From contig DASUKN010000100.1 of the NCBI GenBank assembly GCA_036278715.1, positions 14,653 to 78,652 of the forward strand: a stretch of DNA of 64,000 nt, in the 5' to 3' direction. Under the pieces are notes generated by a model. That model searched no databases. It saw nothing but the letters and a program-made list of their open reading frames with translations, and was not told where the DNA came from. Made by a program: the position numbers and the translations under genes. Shown here piece by piece: positions 36,031 to 45,125 of this stretch (positions within the stretch are counted from its first letter, which is position 1; every line of letters starts with the position of its first letter). This DNA is from Udaeobacter sp025935755 (GTDB taxonomy: Bacteria > Verrucomicrobiota > Verrucomicrobiia > Chthoniobacterales > UBA10450).

Positions 36031-36240
36031 GGGGTATGACGAAGCACGAATGGCATATCAGAAAGGACTTCCGAAGGACGAATGATAAACTTTTGGCGTT
36101 TCAATCCCGAAGCGCAATCTTAGGATCAATTCTACGGGATCCTTCGACTGCGCTTCGCTACGCTCAGGATGACTCCGTGTTCGTCATCCGAACCTCGTCA
36201 TTCATTCGCCATTCGCCATCCGCCATTCGTCATTGCAGAA
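36031..36240. repeat. Intergenic repeats: half-copy of GTCATCC family plus CATTCGC tandem heptamers
   Basis: 36137-36173 is a single arm ending CGCTCAGGATGAC. From 36197 to 36233 runs a tandem series of CATTCGC-like heptamers (CATTCGC, CATTCGC, CATCCGC, CATTCGT). Near 36040 there is a scrambled GACGAATG-type sequence in the opposite sense, giving a loose inverted arrangement. No gene is seen here. Confidence 0.6.
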
Positions 36241-37020
36241 ATGTCTGACGTACAGATTCATCCTACCGCTATTGTGGATCCTGGTGCGGAACTCGGCGCC
36301 GGCACAAGCGTCGGTCCTTATTGCGTGATCGGACCTGGCGTCGTACTCGGTTCAAATTGCTGGCTACAGAATCACGTGACGCTCTGCGGTCCAATGAAAG
36401 GTGGTGCGAAAAACAAATTCTACGCGTACTGCTCAATCGGTCAGCAAACACAAGATCTAAAATATGGCGGCGAACCGACGTATCTCGAAATCGGCGACGA
36501 AAACACCTTCCGCGAATTTGTGACCGTCAACCGCAGCACGGCTGCCGAAGGTAAAACGCGAGTCGGCAACAATGGAAATTTTCTCGCCTACAGTCATATC
36601 GGACACGATTGCACTGTTGGCGACCACGTCGTTTTCTCTAACAACGGAACATTAGCAGGCCACGTTCAGGTCGGAGACCACGCAGTAATGGGCGGCCTCA
36701 CCGCGGTACATCAATTTTGCCGGATCGGGCGGTTCGCGATTACCGGCGGGTGCTCGAAAATTGTTCAGGACGTTCCACCCTTCATGATCGCCGATGGCAA
36801 TCCAGCCGAGATTCGCGGGGTTAATCTGATTGGTTTGGAACGAAAGCACTATCCACCGGAGCGAGTGAAGTTAATCAAAGAAGCCTTTCGCCTGATTTAC
36901 AGATCGAAATACAACCGTCGTCAGGCAATCGAAGCAATACAAAAGGAATTACCGGAGACTGAAGAAACCATCGAGATCATTCATTTTCTCGAAACAAGCG
37001 AGCGCGGAATTATTCGGTGA
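36241..37020 (+). CDS. lpxA: UDP-N-acetylglucosamine acyltransferase
   Basis: A 259-residue left-handed beta-helix acyltransferase from ATG 36241 (MSDVQIHPTAIVDPGAELGAGTSVGPYCVIGPGV). Hexapeptide repeats run to about residue 190; the catalytic His is in SHIGHDCTVGDHVVFSNN; MGGLTAVHQFCRIG is the LpxA signature, followed by NLIGLERK and the C-terminal helical domain. First step of lipid A synthesis, cytoplasmic. Located downstream of lpxC-fabZ, as in many Gram-negatives. Confidence 0.96.
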   Translation: MSDVQIHPTAIVDPGAELGAGTSVGPYCVIGPGVVLGSNCWLQNHVTLCGPMKGGAKNKFYAYCSIGQQTQDLKYGGEPTYLEIGDENTFREFVTVNRSTAAEGKTRVGNNGNFLAYSHIGHDCTVGDHVVFSNNGTLAGHVQVGDHAVMGGLTAVHQFCRIGRFAITGGCSKIVQDVPPFMIADGNPAEIRGVNLIGLERKHYPPERVKLIKEAFRLIYRSKYNRRQAIEAIQKELPETEETIEIIHFLETSERGIIR

Positions 37021-37368
37021 GATTGCGACTGCAATCACGGTGTCACATTAAGCACAAGGCTGGCGTCAGTGACTGAGGTGGTTGACGAAACGATCACTTT
37101 ATTGCTGGAGCGCCATAGTCATCAGGCCGCTACGGACTTTCTTGATACGCTCGAACGCAGCGAGGCGCTCCACCTGGAATGGATTGATCTGGCACGTTTT
37201 CATGCTGCAGCCACGTGTTTTCGCAAGCATGACGACAAAGAGCGGTCCTTTACCGATTGCGTCAGTTTCGCTGTCATTCGCGAGCTCACCATTCGCAATG
37301 CCTTCACCACGGATCGTCATTTTCAGCAGGCCGGCTCCGCTCCGCTCCTTAAAGCGGCGACGCAATGA
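37021..37368 (+). pseudogene. PIN-domain (VapC-like) ribonuclease remnant, N-terminus lost
   Basis: Directly after the lpxA stop and in the same frame, codons from about 37042 read TLSTRLASVTEVVDETITLLLERH...FTDCVSFAVIRELTIRNAFTTDRHFQQAG. This matches the C-terminal two thirds of PIN-domain toxins (acidic residues in FTDCVSF and TTDRHF), but the first beta strand with the essential DTS-type aspartate is absent. A GTG at 37069 could start a 99-residue product, which should be catalytically dead. No antitoxin gene is seen. Confidence 0.7.
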
Positions 37369-37538
37369 CGGCCCGATAATTGCAGCAGGTCCGTGGCGGA
37401 ATCTTTTGCGCACGGGCTCACGAATGTTTTCGCTGACCTCCTCACGAAGTACTTTCGGAGTTGAAAATTGGTTATTGACGGCTTGAAATCTTCTCAAGCC
37501 TAGATCTCGAGTTCTAACTACCAACCGTCAACTTTCGT

Positions 37539-39206
37539 ATGTCCGCCGTTCTCACACTGCTGCGAATTAGGAACCTCGCACTCGTGGAAGAACTCGAGTG
37601 GCAAATCGGACCGGGATTCATCGCGGTGACTGGAGAGACCGGTGCCGGAAAATCAATCATCATTGGCGCGCTCAAACTTTTGCTGGGAGAGCGTGCGGAC
37701 AAATCGCTGATTCGCACCGGTGCTGATCTCTGCACAGTCGAAGCTGTTTTCTCCGGCCCGGAGCTATGCCAGCTCAATCCGCAACTTGCTGAAGCGGGCA
37801 TAGAATCATGTGAAGAAGATTTGATCCTGAAACGGACTCTCTCCGTAGCCGGAACGAATCGGCAGTTCATCAATGGCTCGCCGACCACGCTGTCGGTTTT
37901 GAAAGATGTAGGGGACGCCCTGGTCGATCTTCATGGGCCGCACGATCACCAGTCGTTACTCTCACCTGAAACGCAGCTGCGTTTGCTGGATTCCTTCGCG
38001 CGCACCGAACAACAGCTCAAGGAATATCGAAACCATTATCGCCTGCTACAGACACTGCTCTCCGAACACGCGGCGCTCAATACGGCGGAAACCGCCCGCG
38101 AACAGGAACTGGATTTGCTTCGACATCAAGTCACCGAAATCGAGTCGGCGAATCTCGTCGCGGACGAAGAACACGAAATCGAGAAGCGTTATAAACTGGC
38201 CAGCAGCAGCAAACGATTGATCGAGCTCGCCGGTGCAGCCGTCAATAAGCTTTCCGAGTCGGACAATTCCGTTCTCTCGCAACTGGCCGAAACGCAACGG
38301 CTACTTCGAGACTTGGAAAAGATCGACAATTCGACTGAGCAATTCTCGTCAGCGCACGCCTCTGCTGTAGTCGAGCTTTCTGAAATCGCGCGATCTTTAT
38401 CAGCTTACGCCGTTAAACTCAATCTTGACCCGGAACAATTGGCCGCTCTCGAACAACGCGTTTCGCTATTCGAAACGTTGAAACGCAAATATGGCTCTTC
38501 AATTGCTGACGTGATCGCTTTCGGTGAACGCGCCGCCGAGCGGATGAGAAAGATTGAAGGACGGGACGCAGAATTGGAGCGACTCACCAAAGAAATCGAA
38601 AATGCCCGGATACAAATGGACAGGAGCGGCGAAGCGCTGAGCAAGTCACGTCGAAAGGTTGCCCCAAGACTCTCCGAAAACATTCGCCGCAATCTGCGGG
38701 ATCTCGGGTTTCGTCAATCGGAGTTCGAAGCAAAATTGATTGTAACTGAAGAGCCGAGCCCAACCGGGTTTGATTCAGTTGAATTGCTATTCTCGCCGAA
38801 CCCGGGCGAACCTCTCAAACCACTCCGCGCGATTGCCTCCAGCGGAGAGATCTCGCGTCTGATGCTGGCCATCAAGTCTGCGCTCGCCGCGCACGACGCA
38901 ATCCCGCTGCTTGTGTTCGACGAAATCGACACGAACGTCGGCGGCGAAATCGCGAACGCAGTGGGCGCCAAAATGCAAACATTGGGGAATGATCACCAGG
39001 TGATCTGCATCACTCACCTGCCACAAGTCGCCGCGAATGCGTCGTCTCATTTTGTTGTAGCAAAGGCCGTAACGCAGGGTCGCACTTTTTCCAATCTGCA
39101 GGAAGTCACCGGCAAAGGGCGCCAGGAAGAAATCGCGCGGATGCTCGGCGGCAAAAGCGACTCAGCGTTAAAGCTCGCCGCGAGTTTACTTAAGGTTCGG
39201 CATTAA
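37539..39206 (+). CDS. recN: DNA repair protein RecN
   Basis: A 555-residue SMC-like ATPase. Walker A GETGAGKSIIIGAL is near residue 31, then LIRTGADLCTVEAVF. Central coiled coils cover about residues 145-360. The ABC signature is ASSGEISRLMLAIK, and Walker B is LLVFDEIDTNVGGE, followed by CITHLPQVAANA. It promotes recombinational repair of double-strand breaks. The 170 bp upstream (37369-37538) holds no gene I can support. Confidence 0.95.
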   Translation: MSAVLTLLRIRNLALVEELEWQIGPGFIAVTGETGAGKSIIIGALKLLLGERADKSLIRTGADLCTVEAVFSGPELCQLNPQLAEAGIESCEEDLILKRTLSVAGTNRQFINGSPTTLSVLKDVGDALVDLHGPHDHQSLLSPETQLRLLDSFARTEQQLKEYRNHYRLLQTLLSEHAALNTAETAREQELDLLRHQVTEIESANLVADEEHEIEKRYKLASSSKRLIELAGAAVNKLSESDNSVLSQLAETQRLLRDLEKIDNSTEQFSSAHASAVVELSEIARSLSAYAVKLNLDPEQLAALEQRVSLFETLKRKYGSSIADVIAFGERAAERMRKIEGRDAELERLTKEIENARIQMDRSGEALSKSRRKVAPRLSENIRRNLRDLGFRQSEFEAKLIVTEEPSPTGFDSVELLFSPNPGEPLKPLRAIASSGEISRLMLAIKSALAAHDAIPLLVFDEIDTNVGGEIANAVGAKMQTLGNDHQVICITHLPQVAANASSHFVVAKAVTQGRTFSNLQEVTGKGRQEEIARMLGGKSDSALKLAASLLKVRH

Positions 39207-39249
39207 CTACGGCAGTTATCGTGTAGTTTGCGCGCTATGAGACGCGTGC

Positions 39250-39266
39250 GTCGCCCGCAGGGCGAC
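39250..39266. repeat. Small hairpin between convergent genes
   Basis: GTCGCCC, loop GCA, GGGCGAC: a perfect 7-bp stem between the ends of recN and the acetate transporter gene. No T run, so a terminator role is doubtful; it may be a small palindromic repeat. Confidence 0.45.
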
Positions 39267-39303
39267 GGCTGCGAATACCATCTTCGTGCTTCGTGGCGGA
39301 AAA

Positions 39304-39894
39304 CTACTTCATCACGGAACCAAGCGGCAGAATGACTTTCCCGAAGAGTTCATTAAGCACTTGTGCCAAACCGGCGTAGATCGCGGAGAACCCGCAAAAA
39401 ATCCCGACGTAGCCCGTAAACTGTTTGAAGCCAGCACCTGCACTGATGAAATCACCGATGGCGAGGAGAAAGAAAAGAATCGTCAGTGAACCGAAAACGA
39501 CCTGCCCCGCGACATGCAAGCGCAATGTGCCGATGAACATCACGGCGGTGAACAGGCCCCACATGAAGAGATAGGCGGCCATCGCCGTCTCGTTGGAAGC
39601 CGTGGCCCATCCTAACTTTGGCAGAATAATCAACACGACTAGCGAGAACCAAAATAAACCGTACGAAAGAAAAGCGGTGGTGGCGAAGGTGTTGCCTTTC
39701 CGCCATTCCATAATCCCGGCCACGATTTGCGCCGCGCCGCCGTAACAGATTCCCATTGCCAGAACCATGCTGTTGAGTTCATAAAACCCTGCGTTGTGCA
39801 GGTTTAGCAATACCGTGGTCATGCCGAACCCGAGCAGGCCAAGCGGCGCCGGGTTCGCTGTCGTGTCCTTGAGGTGAGTGGTGGCTTCGTTCAT
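39304..39894 (-). CDS. satP: Acetate uptake transporter, AceTr (SatP/YaaH) family
   Basis: A 196-residue protein with six membrane helices from ATG 39894. The family signature NPAPLGLLGFGMTTVLLNLHNAG lies at the start, and the rest follows the YaaH/GPR1/FUN34 pattern (MAMGICYGGAAQIVAGIMEW-like, GLFWFSLV). It takes up acetate or succinate in symport with protons at the inner membrane. Encoded divergently from an FAD oxidoreductase, with 212 bp between the starts. Confidence 0.93.
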   Translation of the reverse strand: MNEATTHLKDTTANPAPLGLLGFGMTTVLLNLHNAGFYELNSMVLAMGICYGGAAQIVAGIMEWRKGNTFATTAFLSYGLFWFSLVVLIILPKLGWATASNETAMAAYLFMWGLFTAVMFIGTLRLHVAGQVVFGSLTILFFLLAIGDFISAGAGFKQFTGYVGIFCGFSAIYAGLAQVLNELFGKVILPLGSVMK

Positions 39895-40106
39895 AGCGAC
39901 GGCAGTGTGCCTAAAGAAAGAGCGACAACGCAAGAAGGAACGGCAGGCTGGTTGAGGAACTTCCCGGCGCCTCTCCAGGAGATCGAGTTCCGGGAGCAGA
40001 CTACCGGTCGGCGCGCGGAAATAGCAGGTGCACAACATACTTATGGTCCCTTAACAATTTCGCTTGTCGGCATACCTCCGCTGAAATTAAGGTCACAGTT
40101 TCATAT

Positions 40107-41288
40107 ATGATTCGACGTGATTATATCGTCGTTGGTGGAGGTATCGGCGGAGCGAGCGCTTGCGAAGGGATTCGCAAATACGACAAGCGCAGTTCGGTCA
40201 CGCTTGTTGGTGCGGAAGCGTTCCCGCCTTACAAGCGGTGGATCATCTCAAAGGGTTTTTTGCGAGACAAGGACGCGAATGTAAAAAAGCTCCAGGAATT
40301 CGATGATCGCTGGTTCGAATCGCACAAGATCGAAGCACGATTTGGCACAGTAGTCACGCAATTCAATATCGAGCGTCGCCTGGCTGTGCTGGCTAACGGC
40401 GAAAGTATCGAATTCACGAAGGCTTGTCTCGCGATGGGCAGCCGCCCGGTACGCCCGGCAATGGCAGGGACAGGTCTAGGCAATGTCATTTACCTGCGAA
40501 CGGTTCGGGATGCACTCGCGTTGCGTGAAATGGCCAATTTGGAAAAGACCATAATGGTGGTAGGCGGCGGTTTGCTGGCGTGCGAAGCGGCCGCAAGCCT
40601 TCGCATGATGAAAATGAAGGTCGGTCTCATGCATCGCGATGCCTATTTATTAAACCGGTACGTGGATCCGGAAACCGGAGCATGGTTGACTGAGTATTTT
40701 ACGAAACACGGCGTGGTGCTTTCCATGGGAGAAGCCCTGAACGGATTCGAAGGGAAAACCGTTTTGCGCAATATCCAAACCAAAAGCGGCAACCGTTTTC
40801 CCGTCGGCCTTGCCGTCGTGGCATGCGGCGCGGAACCTAATCTTGATCTTGTGCGCAACACTCCATTAGCCGGACCACATGGGTCGCCGGTTACTGAGTA
40901 TCTCGAGACCGAGGAGAAGGGGATTTATGCCATCGGCGATCTTGCCTTTTACCCGGACAGAATCATGGGAGGCATGCGGCGTCAGACTCACTGGGAAAAT
41001 GCTCGCGAACAAGGTTTGGTAGCAGGGGCCAATATGACGGGCAAAAAGCGTATCCGTTACGAGCAAGTCCCCTATTTTTGGACGGAGATGTTCGATTTGC
41101 GAATGGACTTCGTAGGTGATTTCACCCTTCCGCCTACGCGCGTGAATTTGGACGGAACGTACGCCAGGAAAAAATTTACCGCCCGTTACTACCAGGGAGA
41201 GAAGCTCCGCGGAATTCTTCTTTGCCAGCAAACACAAAAAGAAGTCGACGCGGCAAAGAGCCAATTACGGCAAGCGCAGGGGAAATGA
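40107..41288 (+). CDS. FAD/NAD(P)-dependent oxidoreductase (ferredoxin reductase-like)
   Basis: A 393-residue pyridine nucleotide-disulphide oxidoreductase. FAD site IVVGGGIGGASACEGI at residues 7-22, second Rossmann motif VVGGGLLACEAAASLRMM near residue 150, and the FAD-closing motif IYAIGDLAFYP near 272. There is no CxxxxC redox pair, so it belongs with rubredoxin/ferredoxin reductases or AIF-like enzymes. Substrate and partner are unknown. It stands alone, divergent from the acetate transporter gene. Confidence 0.85.
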   Translation: MIRRDYIVVGGGIGGASACEGIRKYDKRSSVTLVGAEAFPPYKRWIISKGFLRDKDANVKKLQEFDDRWFESHKIEARFGTVVTQFNIERRLAVLANGESIEFTKACLAMGSRPVRPAMAGTGLGNVIYLRTVRDALALREMANLEKTIMVVGGGLLACEAAASLRMMKMKVGLMHRDAYLLNRYVDPETGAWLTEYFTKHGVVLSMGEALNGFEGKTVLRNIQTKSGNRFPVGLAVVACGAEPNLDLVRNTPLAGPHGSPVTEYLETEEKGIYAIGDLAFYPDRIMGGMRRQTHWENAREQGLVAGANMTGKKRIRYEQVPYFWTEMFDLRMDFVGDFTLPPTRVNLDGTYARKKFTARYYQGEKLRGILLCQQTQKEVDAAKSQLRQAQGK

Positions 41289-41293
41289 CCAGG

Positions 41294-41360
41294 GAACGGC
41301 GCCTTCCCAGCCATCGTATTTTGTGAGATCGATGGCTGCCCAAGCCATCGTTCCTTGAAA
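41294..41360. repeat. Inverted repeat between convergent genes
   Basis: CAGCCATCG at 41308-41316 pairs perfectly with CGATGGCTG at 41330-41338. The outer part also has GGGAACGGCG and CCATCGTTCCTTG in inverse sense. It may be a repeat element acting as a two-way transcription stop; no T tract. Confidence 0.6.
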
Positions 41361-41369
41361 GCCTCGCAT

Positions 41370-41861
41370 TTAATAAGAGACGTCCGCAGGAATTTGAAAC
41401 GCCTTATTGCTCACCCGCACGAGCTTCCAGTCCCACGGTTTGCCTGACACGTGCCGCCACTCCAGCTCGAAAGGTGTTGGCAGCCGGTTTACCCGTTCAT
41501 CCAACAACTGCATTACGCCATCGTCGCTGGTATAGATGTTGATTTTGCCGATCCAAATCCCGCGCGGCATTTCGATACGCATTAGCGCGTCGGGTGCAGT
41601 GATCGCAGAACCGCGCACCCATCGGAAACCTTCCCGCATGCGTTCAAGGAGCCGAGTCCGATCGTCATCCCACTGGTCGCGATAGTCTTCGCCGATGAAC
41701 TCGGCAACCATCTCCCAGTTGCGGCGGTCGATGGCGTGAAAAAAGTGTTGTGTATGCAGCCGCACCTGATGCTCAGGACGCCAAAGCCACAGCAAATAGA
41801 GCGACAGGCAAACCGTAATCGCCGTTCCGCTAATCAATGCTCCGCGAAGCGTAATGGTCAC
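41370..41861 (-). CDS. Membrane-anchored NTF2/SnoaL-like protein, unknown function
   Basis: A 163-residue protein with one N-terminal membrane helix (residues 4-28, LISGTAITVCLSLYLLWLW) and a soluble domain of about 130 residues. VRLHTQHFFHAIDRRNWEMVAEFIGEDYRDQW is typical of cystatin-like NTF2 folds, as is the closing sequence of beta strands. No catalytic residues can be assigned. Faces the periplasm. It follows the tail-tube gene on the same strand, 39 bp away. Confidence 0.6.
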   Translation of the reverse strand: MTITLRGALISGTAITVCLSLYLLWLWRPEHQVRLHTQHFFHAIDRRNWEMVAEFIGEDYRDQWDDDRTRLLERMREGFRWVRGSAITAPDALMRIEMPRGIWIGKINIYTSDDGVMQLLDERVNRLPTPFELEWRHVSGKPWDWKLVRVSNKAFQIPADVSY

Positions 41862-41900
41862 ACACGCAGGTCGATCAGGCGCTTCGATCGACAGAATTGA

Positions 41901-42422
41901 TCACGATTTTTTGAGGGACGGCTCCGCGGGTTCTTTTACCGATCGATCGCGTTCCCACCCTTCGTTCTCGAGTGTGATGTGCTCGATCGCGACGGCATTC
42001 GCATTCGCGTCGAGGTCCGGCAGGACTTCGTATTCCGAGATCCAGCACCGATAGACGTTATACGCCAGGACGAGTTGTCCAGCCTCGTTATAAACTTCCA
42101 GAACGATGTCTTTACGGAAATCTTTCAAAGAAACTTCCGAGCCCAGACCAGCACCAAAGCTCCACACCTTGTTAGCCCAATTTTCGAACTCAGGATCATG
42201 AGTAACGCCTCTTTCCAGCGTGATTGGCGCGAATTCAGTGAGGCCCGGAGATTTGCGAGTCGTGCTGGGATCGCCGCCTTCCCGATGGCGAATGACTTCA
42301 GTGGTGCGCCGCAATCCGCTTATCTTGCTGACTCCCGCAACATAACGACCATCCCATTTCACCCGGAATTTGAAATTTTTGTACGGATCGAAACGCTTTG
42401 GATTGACGGTGAATTCAGCCAT
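41901..42422 (-). CDS. Contractile-tail tube protein (T4 gp19-like), isolated
   Basis: A 173-residue protein from ATG 42422: MAEFTVNPKRFDPYKNFKFRVKWDGRYVAGVSKISGLRRTTEVI..., with THDPEFENWANKVW, DIVLEVYNEAGQLVLAYNVYRCWISEYEVLPDLDAN and IEHITLENEGWERD. This is the phage tail tube/extracellular contractile injection system family (PF06841). Normally such genes sit in clusters with sheath, baseplate and spike genes; here the neighbours are an NTF2-like gene and creD, and no other injection-system gene is in the window. Confidence 0.83.
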   Translation of the reverse strand: MAEFTVNPKRFDPYKNFKFRVKWDGRYVAGVSKISGLRRTTEVIRHREGGDPSTTRKSPGLTEFAPITLERGVTHDPEFENWANKVWSFGAGLGSEVSLKDFRKDIVLEVYNEAGQLVLAYNVYRCWISEYEVLPDLDANANAVAIEHITLENEGWERDRSVKEPAEPSLKKS

Positions 42423-42465
42423 GACGCAATTCGCGTCATACAAAACGGCGGTGGTCCTGTCAATC

Positions 42466-43878
42466 TTACGCGGCCGGCAACGAACCCGCGTCGCGCGCGT
42501 ACCAATCCACTTTGCGGGTGACGTACATGACGAGCGCTAACACCACAAAAAGCGCGATTGCGCCCATGAGCAATGCGTAATCCTGCTGCCGCAAAGTGAT
42601 GTAGAGAAACAGATAGACGCCCGCCAGCCCGGCGCCGATCATGAATGTGCGCACACCACCTCCGAGGAAAAACCGGCAATACCATGTTATCAACAGAGTC
42701 GATGCCACCACCGCGGCGAGGTACGCCCAGCTGAATCCGATAAATTCCGAAATCGACAAGAGCAGCAGATAAAAAAGACACAGTGCCGCGCCGACCATCA
42801 GGTACTGAAAAGGATGAATCTTCTGCCGTGCGGTGACTTCGAACAGAAAGAATGCTGTGAAAACGAGCACCAGAAAAAGTACGCCGTACTTAATGGAGCG
42901 TTCGACGTAACGATACGAGTCCAAAATCGATAGGAATTGCGTGCCGAACAGTGAATTTGAAACCGCTTGCGTTGTGAAACGTTCGTTGCCGGTGCGACTG
43001 GTCCAGGATTGTGGGTAATCTCGCCCGTAGTACGAAATCTTCCATTTTGCCTCGAACCCATCCGGCCGTACCGATCGTTCCGCAGGAAGAAATGCGCCGC
43101 GAAATCCGGGGTCCGGCCAATTCGATTTTAGTGTCGCGTCATTTTGCACTCCAAACGGCGCGAAGAAAATTCCCTCGCTCCCATTAAAATCGAGCGGGAT
43201 GGAAAATTGAACCTCTGTCGCAATCGGTTGATCGCTGCCAAGCGACGCCGTTGCGCCTGTCGTATATCCGGGTACCTGCGAACCGGGTAACATTGGACGC
43301 TTCGTTCCTCCCCAGTCGAGCACGATTGCCTCACGCGTGCCGCGCAGATCGTTGATGGCGACAGTGACAAAGGCGTCTTTCCATTGCACATCTTTCAGTT
43401 CGATCTTTAGCGGCCCAAAATCCGGCGGCGCAAATTTTCCCGAAAGAACCGTCTGCGCACGATAGACTACCGCTTCATAAATCCCGCGATGCAACTTTTG
43501 CGTCTGCACGCTCCCGGAAAGGTTCAGCGTTTCAGGTAGAAAATAAGCGTTCGCGGTAGCGGTCTCTTCTACTTCGCGGCGCTCTACTTTTCCGTCCGCC
43601 GCCGGAATTTCTTTCACCGTCTTAAACTTGTATTGATACGGGATACCCAGCACTGGTCCGATCACATTTTGTTCCCTGCCCCATGATGACGTGATATCGG
43701 CGACGGCCTCATTCCGCCGTTGCAATCGCTCGTTTAGGACACCGGTAATCATCGCCAATGGAATTAGCAGCACCAAAACGAGCGCGCCGACTCCGAGCAA
43801 TTTGAGCATCGTGCTGTGACGTCGTCCAAACCATGGCTGCGATTTCGGTAAAGGGGGCGGCGCTTGAACTTCAGGCAT
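42466..43878 (-). CDS. creD: CreD-family inner-membrane protein
   Basis: A 470-residue protein from ATG 43878 (MPEVQAPPPLPK). One N-terminal helix (LLGVGALVLVLLIPLAMI) precedes a large periplasmic beta-rich domain of about 280 residues, followed by about five helices. QRRNEAVADITSSWGREQNVIGPVLGIPY and SEFIGFSWAYLAAVVAS are CreD hallmarks. In E. coli creD is in the CreBC regulon and affects envelope integrity. The regulatory creBC pair is absent here. Confidence 0.93.
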   Translation of the reverse strand: MPEVQAPPPLPKSQPWFGRRHSTMLKLLGVGALVLVLLIPLAMITGVLNERLQRRNEAVADITSSWGREQNVIGPVLGIPYQYKFKTVKEIPAADGKVERREVEETATANAYFLPETLNLSGSVQTQKLHRGIYEAVVYRAQTVLSGKFAPPDFGPLKIELKDVQWKDAFVTVAINDLRGTREAIVLDWGGTKRPMLPGSQVPGYTTGATASLGSDQPIATEVQFSIPLDFNGSEGIFFAPFGVQNDATLKSNWPDPGFRGAFLPAERSVRPDGFEAKWKISYYGRDYPQSWTSRTGNERFTTQAVSNSLFGTQFLSILDSYRYVERSIKYGVLFLVLVFTAFFLFEVTARQKIHPFQYLMVGAALCLFYLLLLSISEFIGFSWAYLAAVVASTLLITWYCRFFLGGGVRTFMIGAGLAGVYLFLYITLRQQDYALLMGAIALFVVLALVMYVTRKVDWYARDAGSLPAA

Positions 43879-43968
43879 GCCGCGGATCTTGAACAAACGA
43901 AGTCGATTACGCAACTAACTTCATGCGCGTCTCCTATTAACGACCGCCCGGTTCTTCCGCGATGAGCA

Positions 43969-44970
43969 TTAGCGTACAGTTGCCGGCAGGGATGCGCGAA
44001 TGCGTTGCGAAAACTCCGGTTCCGGAGCGCCATCGGCCGCCCTGGCATTCTCGTTGATCAGGGAGCATCGTCGCAGTTCGTCGAACGGCAGCGTCGTGTC
44101 CACGCGCCCCGAGTGATAGAGATAGCTGTCGATCAGTCCGTTGAAAAGATGGCGGAAATCGAAGCGGCCCTTCCGGCCCGCCGCGTTTGCGTAACGAACG
44201 ATATTGATGGTGCAGCTGTTGGTCAGCAAATTGTAGAACTCCGGACGGTCGGCGAGTTCGTTGATCCGTGCCAAATAGACAAGCAACAGCCGTCGCGCAT
44301 CGTTAGGCGACGTATTAAGCTGATAGAGGTACACCCACTCCCGCCGATGAATGGCGCGTACACCTACGATGTCACGCTCCTCGCCCACCACATAGATCAA
44401 CTCGAATTGTTTAAACAACGAAGCAATCGGGTTGAAGCCTTCGCCGATCTCCGGCCTGGTTTCGATCGAGATGCACAATGGCGCGGCGTTGTCGAAGATG
44501 AAACTCACGAACGTATGCGCCACTGGCCCCTTGCTCCAGTAGGACACAAAAAAGTCCAAGCCAACCAGGTGGGAGAGATCCAGCTCGCGCTCTTCATAAT
44601 GCACGGTGAAATCATCCTGGCTGCGGTAATCGAAGTTTCGGACGCCGATTAACCGCACACGGTCACCATCGATGAAGACGCGCGGCATGATGGCAACCTC
44701 CGGTCGCCAGTTTCGATCATGCGAGGGCGCGATGGTGAACCACCAGGCAACGACCCCGAGCACCAGCGCGATTGCCACTGCCGCCATCCACCGCTGCCGC
44801 GACACCCAGAACGCCCAAATCGCGAAGGCTGCAAATGCCAACGTCACCGCCAATCGCAATGCGGGCGACGGCAAATTCGAATAATAGATCGCGAGCGTAG
44901 TCCATGTGATGACGACAAATTGGACCGGGACCTTGATTGCCGTGATCAGGCAGCGAAGCAACGTCGACAT
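43969..44970 (-). CDS. DUF4105 membrane protein (Lnb N-terminal periplasmic domain)
   Basis: A 333-residue protein with two to three N-terminal membrane helices (residues about 10-85) and a periplasmic DUF4105 domain. The best-known motif is LLTNSCTINIVRYAN (a Cys within an NxC pattern similar to NlpC/papain-type folds), with HTFVSFIFDN supplying a possible His. The family is suspected to be a thiol-dependent hydrolase but remains uncharacterised. Upstream of creD and on the same strand, 90 bp apart. Confidence 0.8.
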   Translation of the reverse strand: MSTLLRCLITAIKVPVQFVVITWTTLAIYYSNLPSPALRLAVTLAFAAFAIWAFWVSRQRWMAAVAIALVLGVVAWWFTIAPSHDRNWRPEVAIMPRVFIDGDRVRLIGVRNFDYRSQDDFTVHYEERELDLSHLVGLDFFVSYWSKGPVAHTFVSFIFDNAAPLCISIETRPEIGEGFNPIASLFKQFELIYVVGEERDIVGVRAIHRREWVYLYQLNTSPNDARRLLLVYLARINELADRPEFYNLLTNSCTINIVRYANAAGRKGRFDFRHLFNGLIDSYLYHSGRVDTTLPFDELRRCSLINENARAADGAPEPEFSQRIRASLPATVR

Positions 44971-45125
44971 GAGACGGCCGTATCAACCAATGCCTTTGCC
45001 GAGTGTGAGGTCGGCCGGCGTGGACGGCAAGGGCGAAAAAATGCAGACCGCTCGCAACAATCGCTTTTTCGCCGGCCGCATTGTCAAAAAGGCGAATAAC
45101 TGCATGAAACCCGGTACCGAACTCG

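Noticed and set aside
41901..42422. Prophage around the tail tube gene
   Set aside because: All neighbours are cellular genes; no capsid, terminase, portal, integrase or lysis gene in the window.
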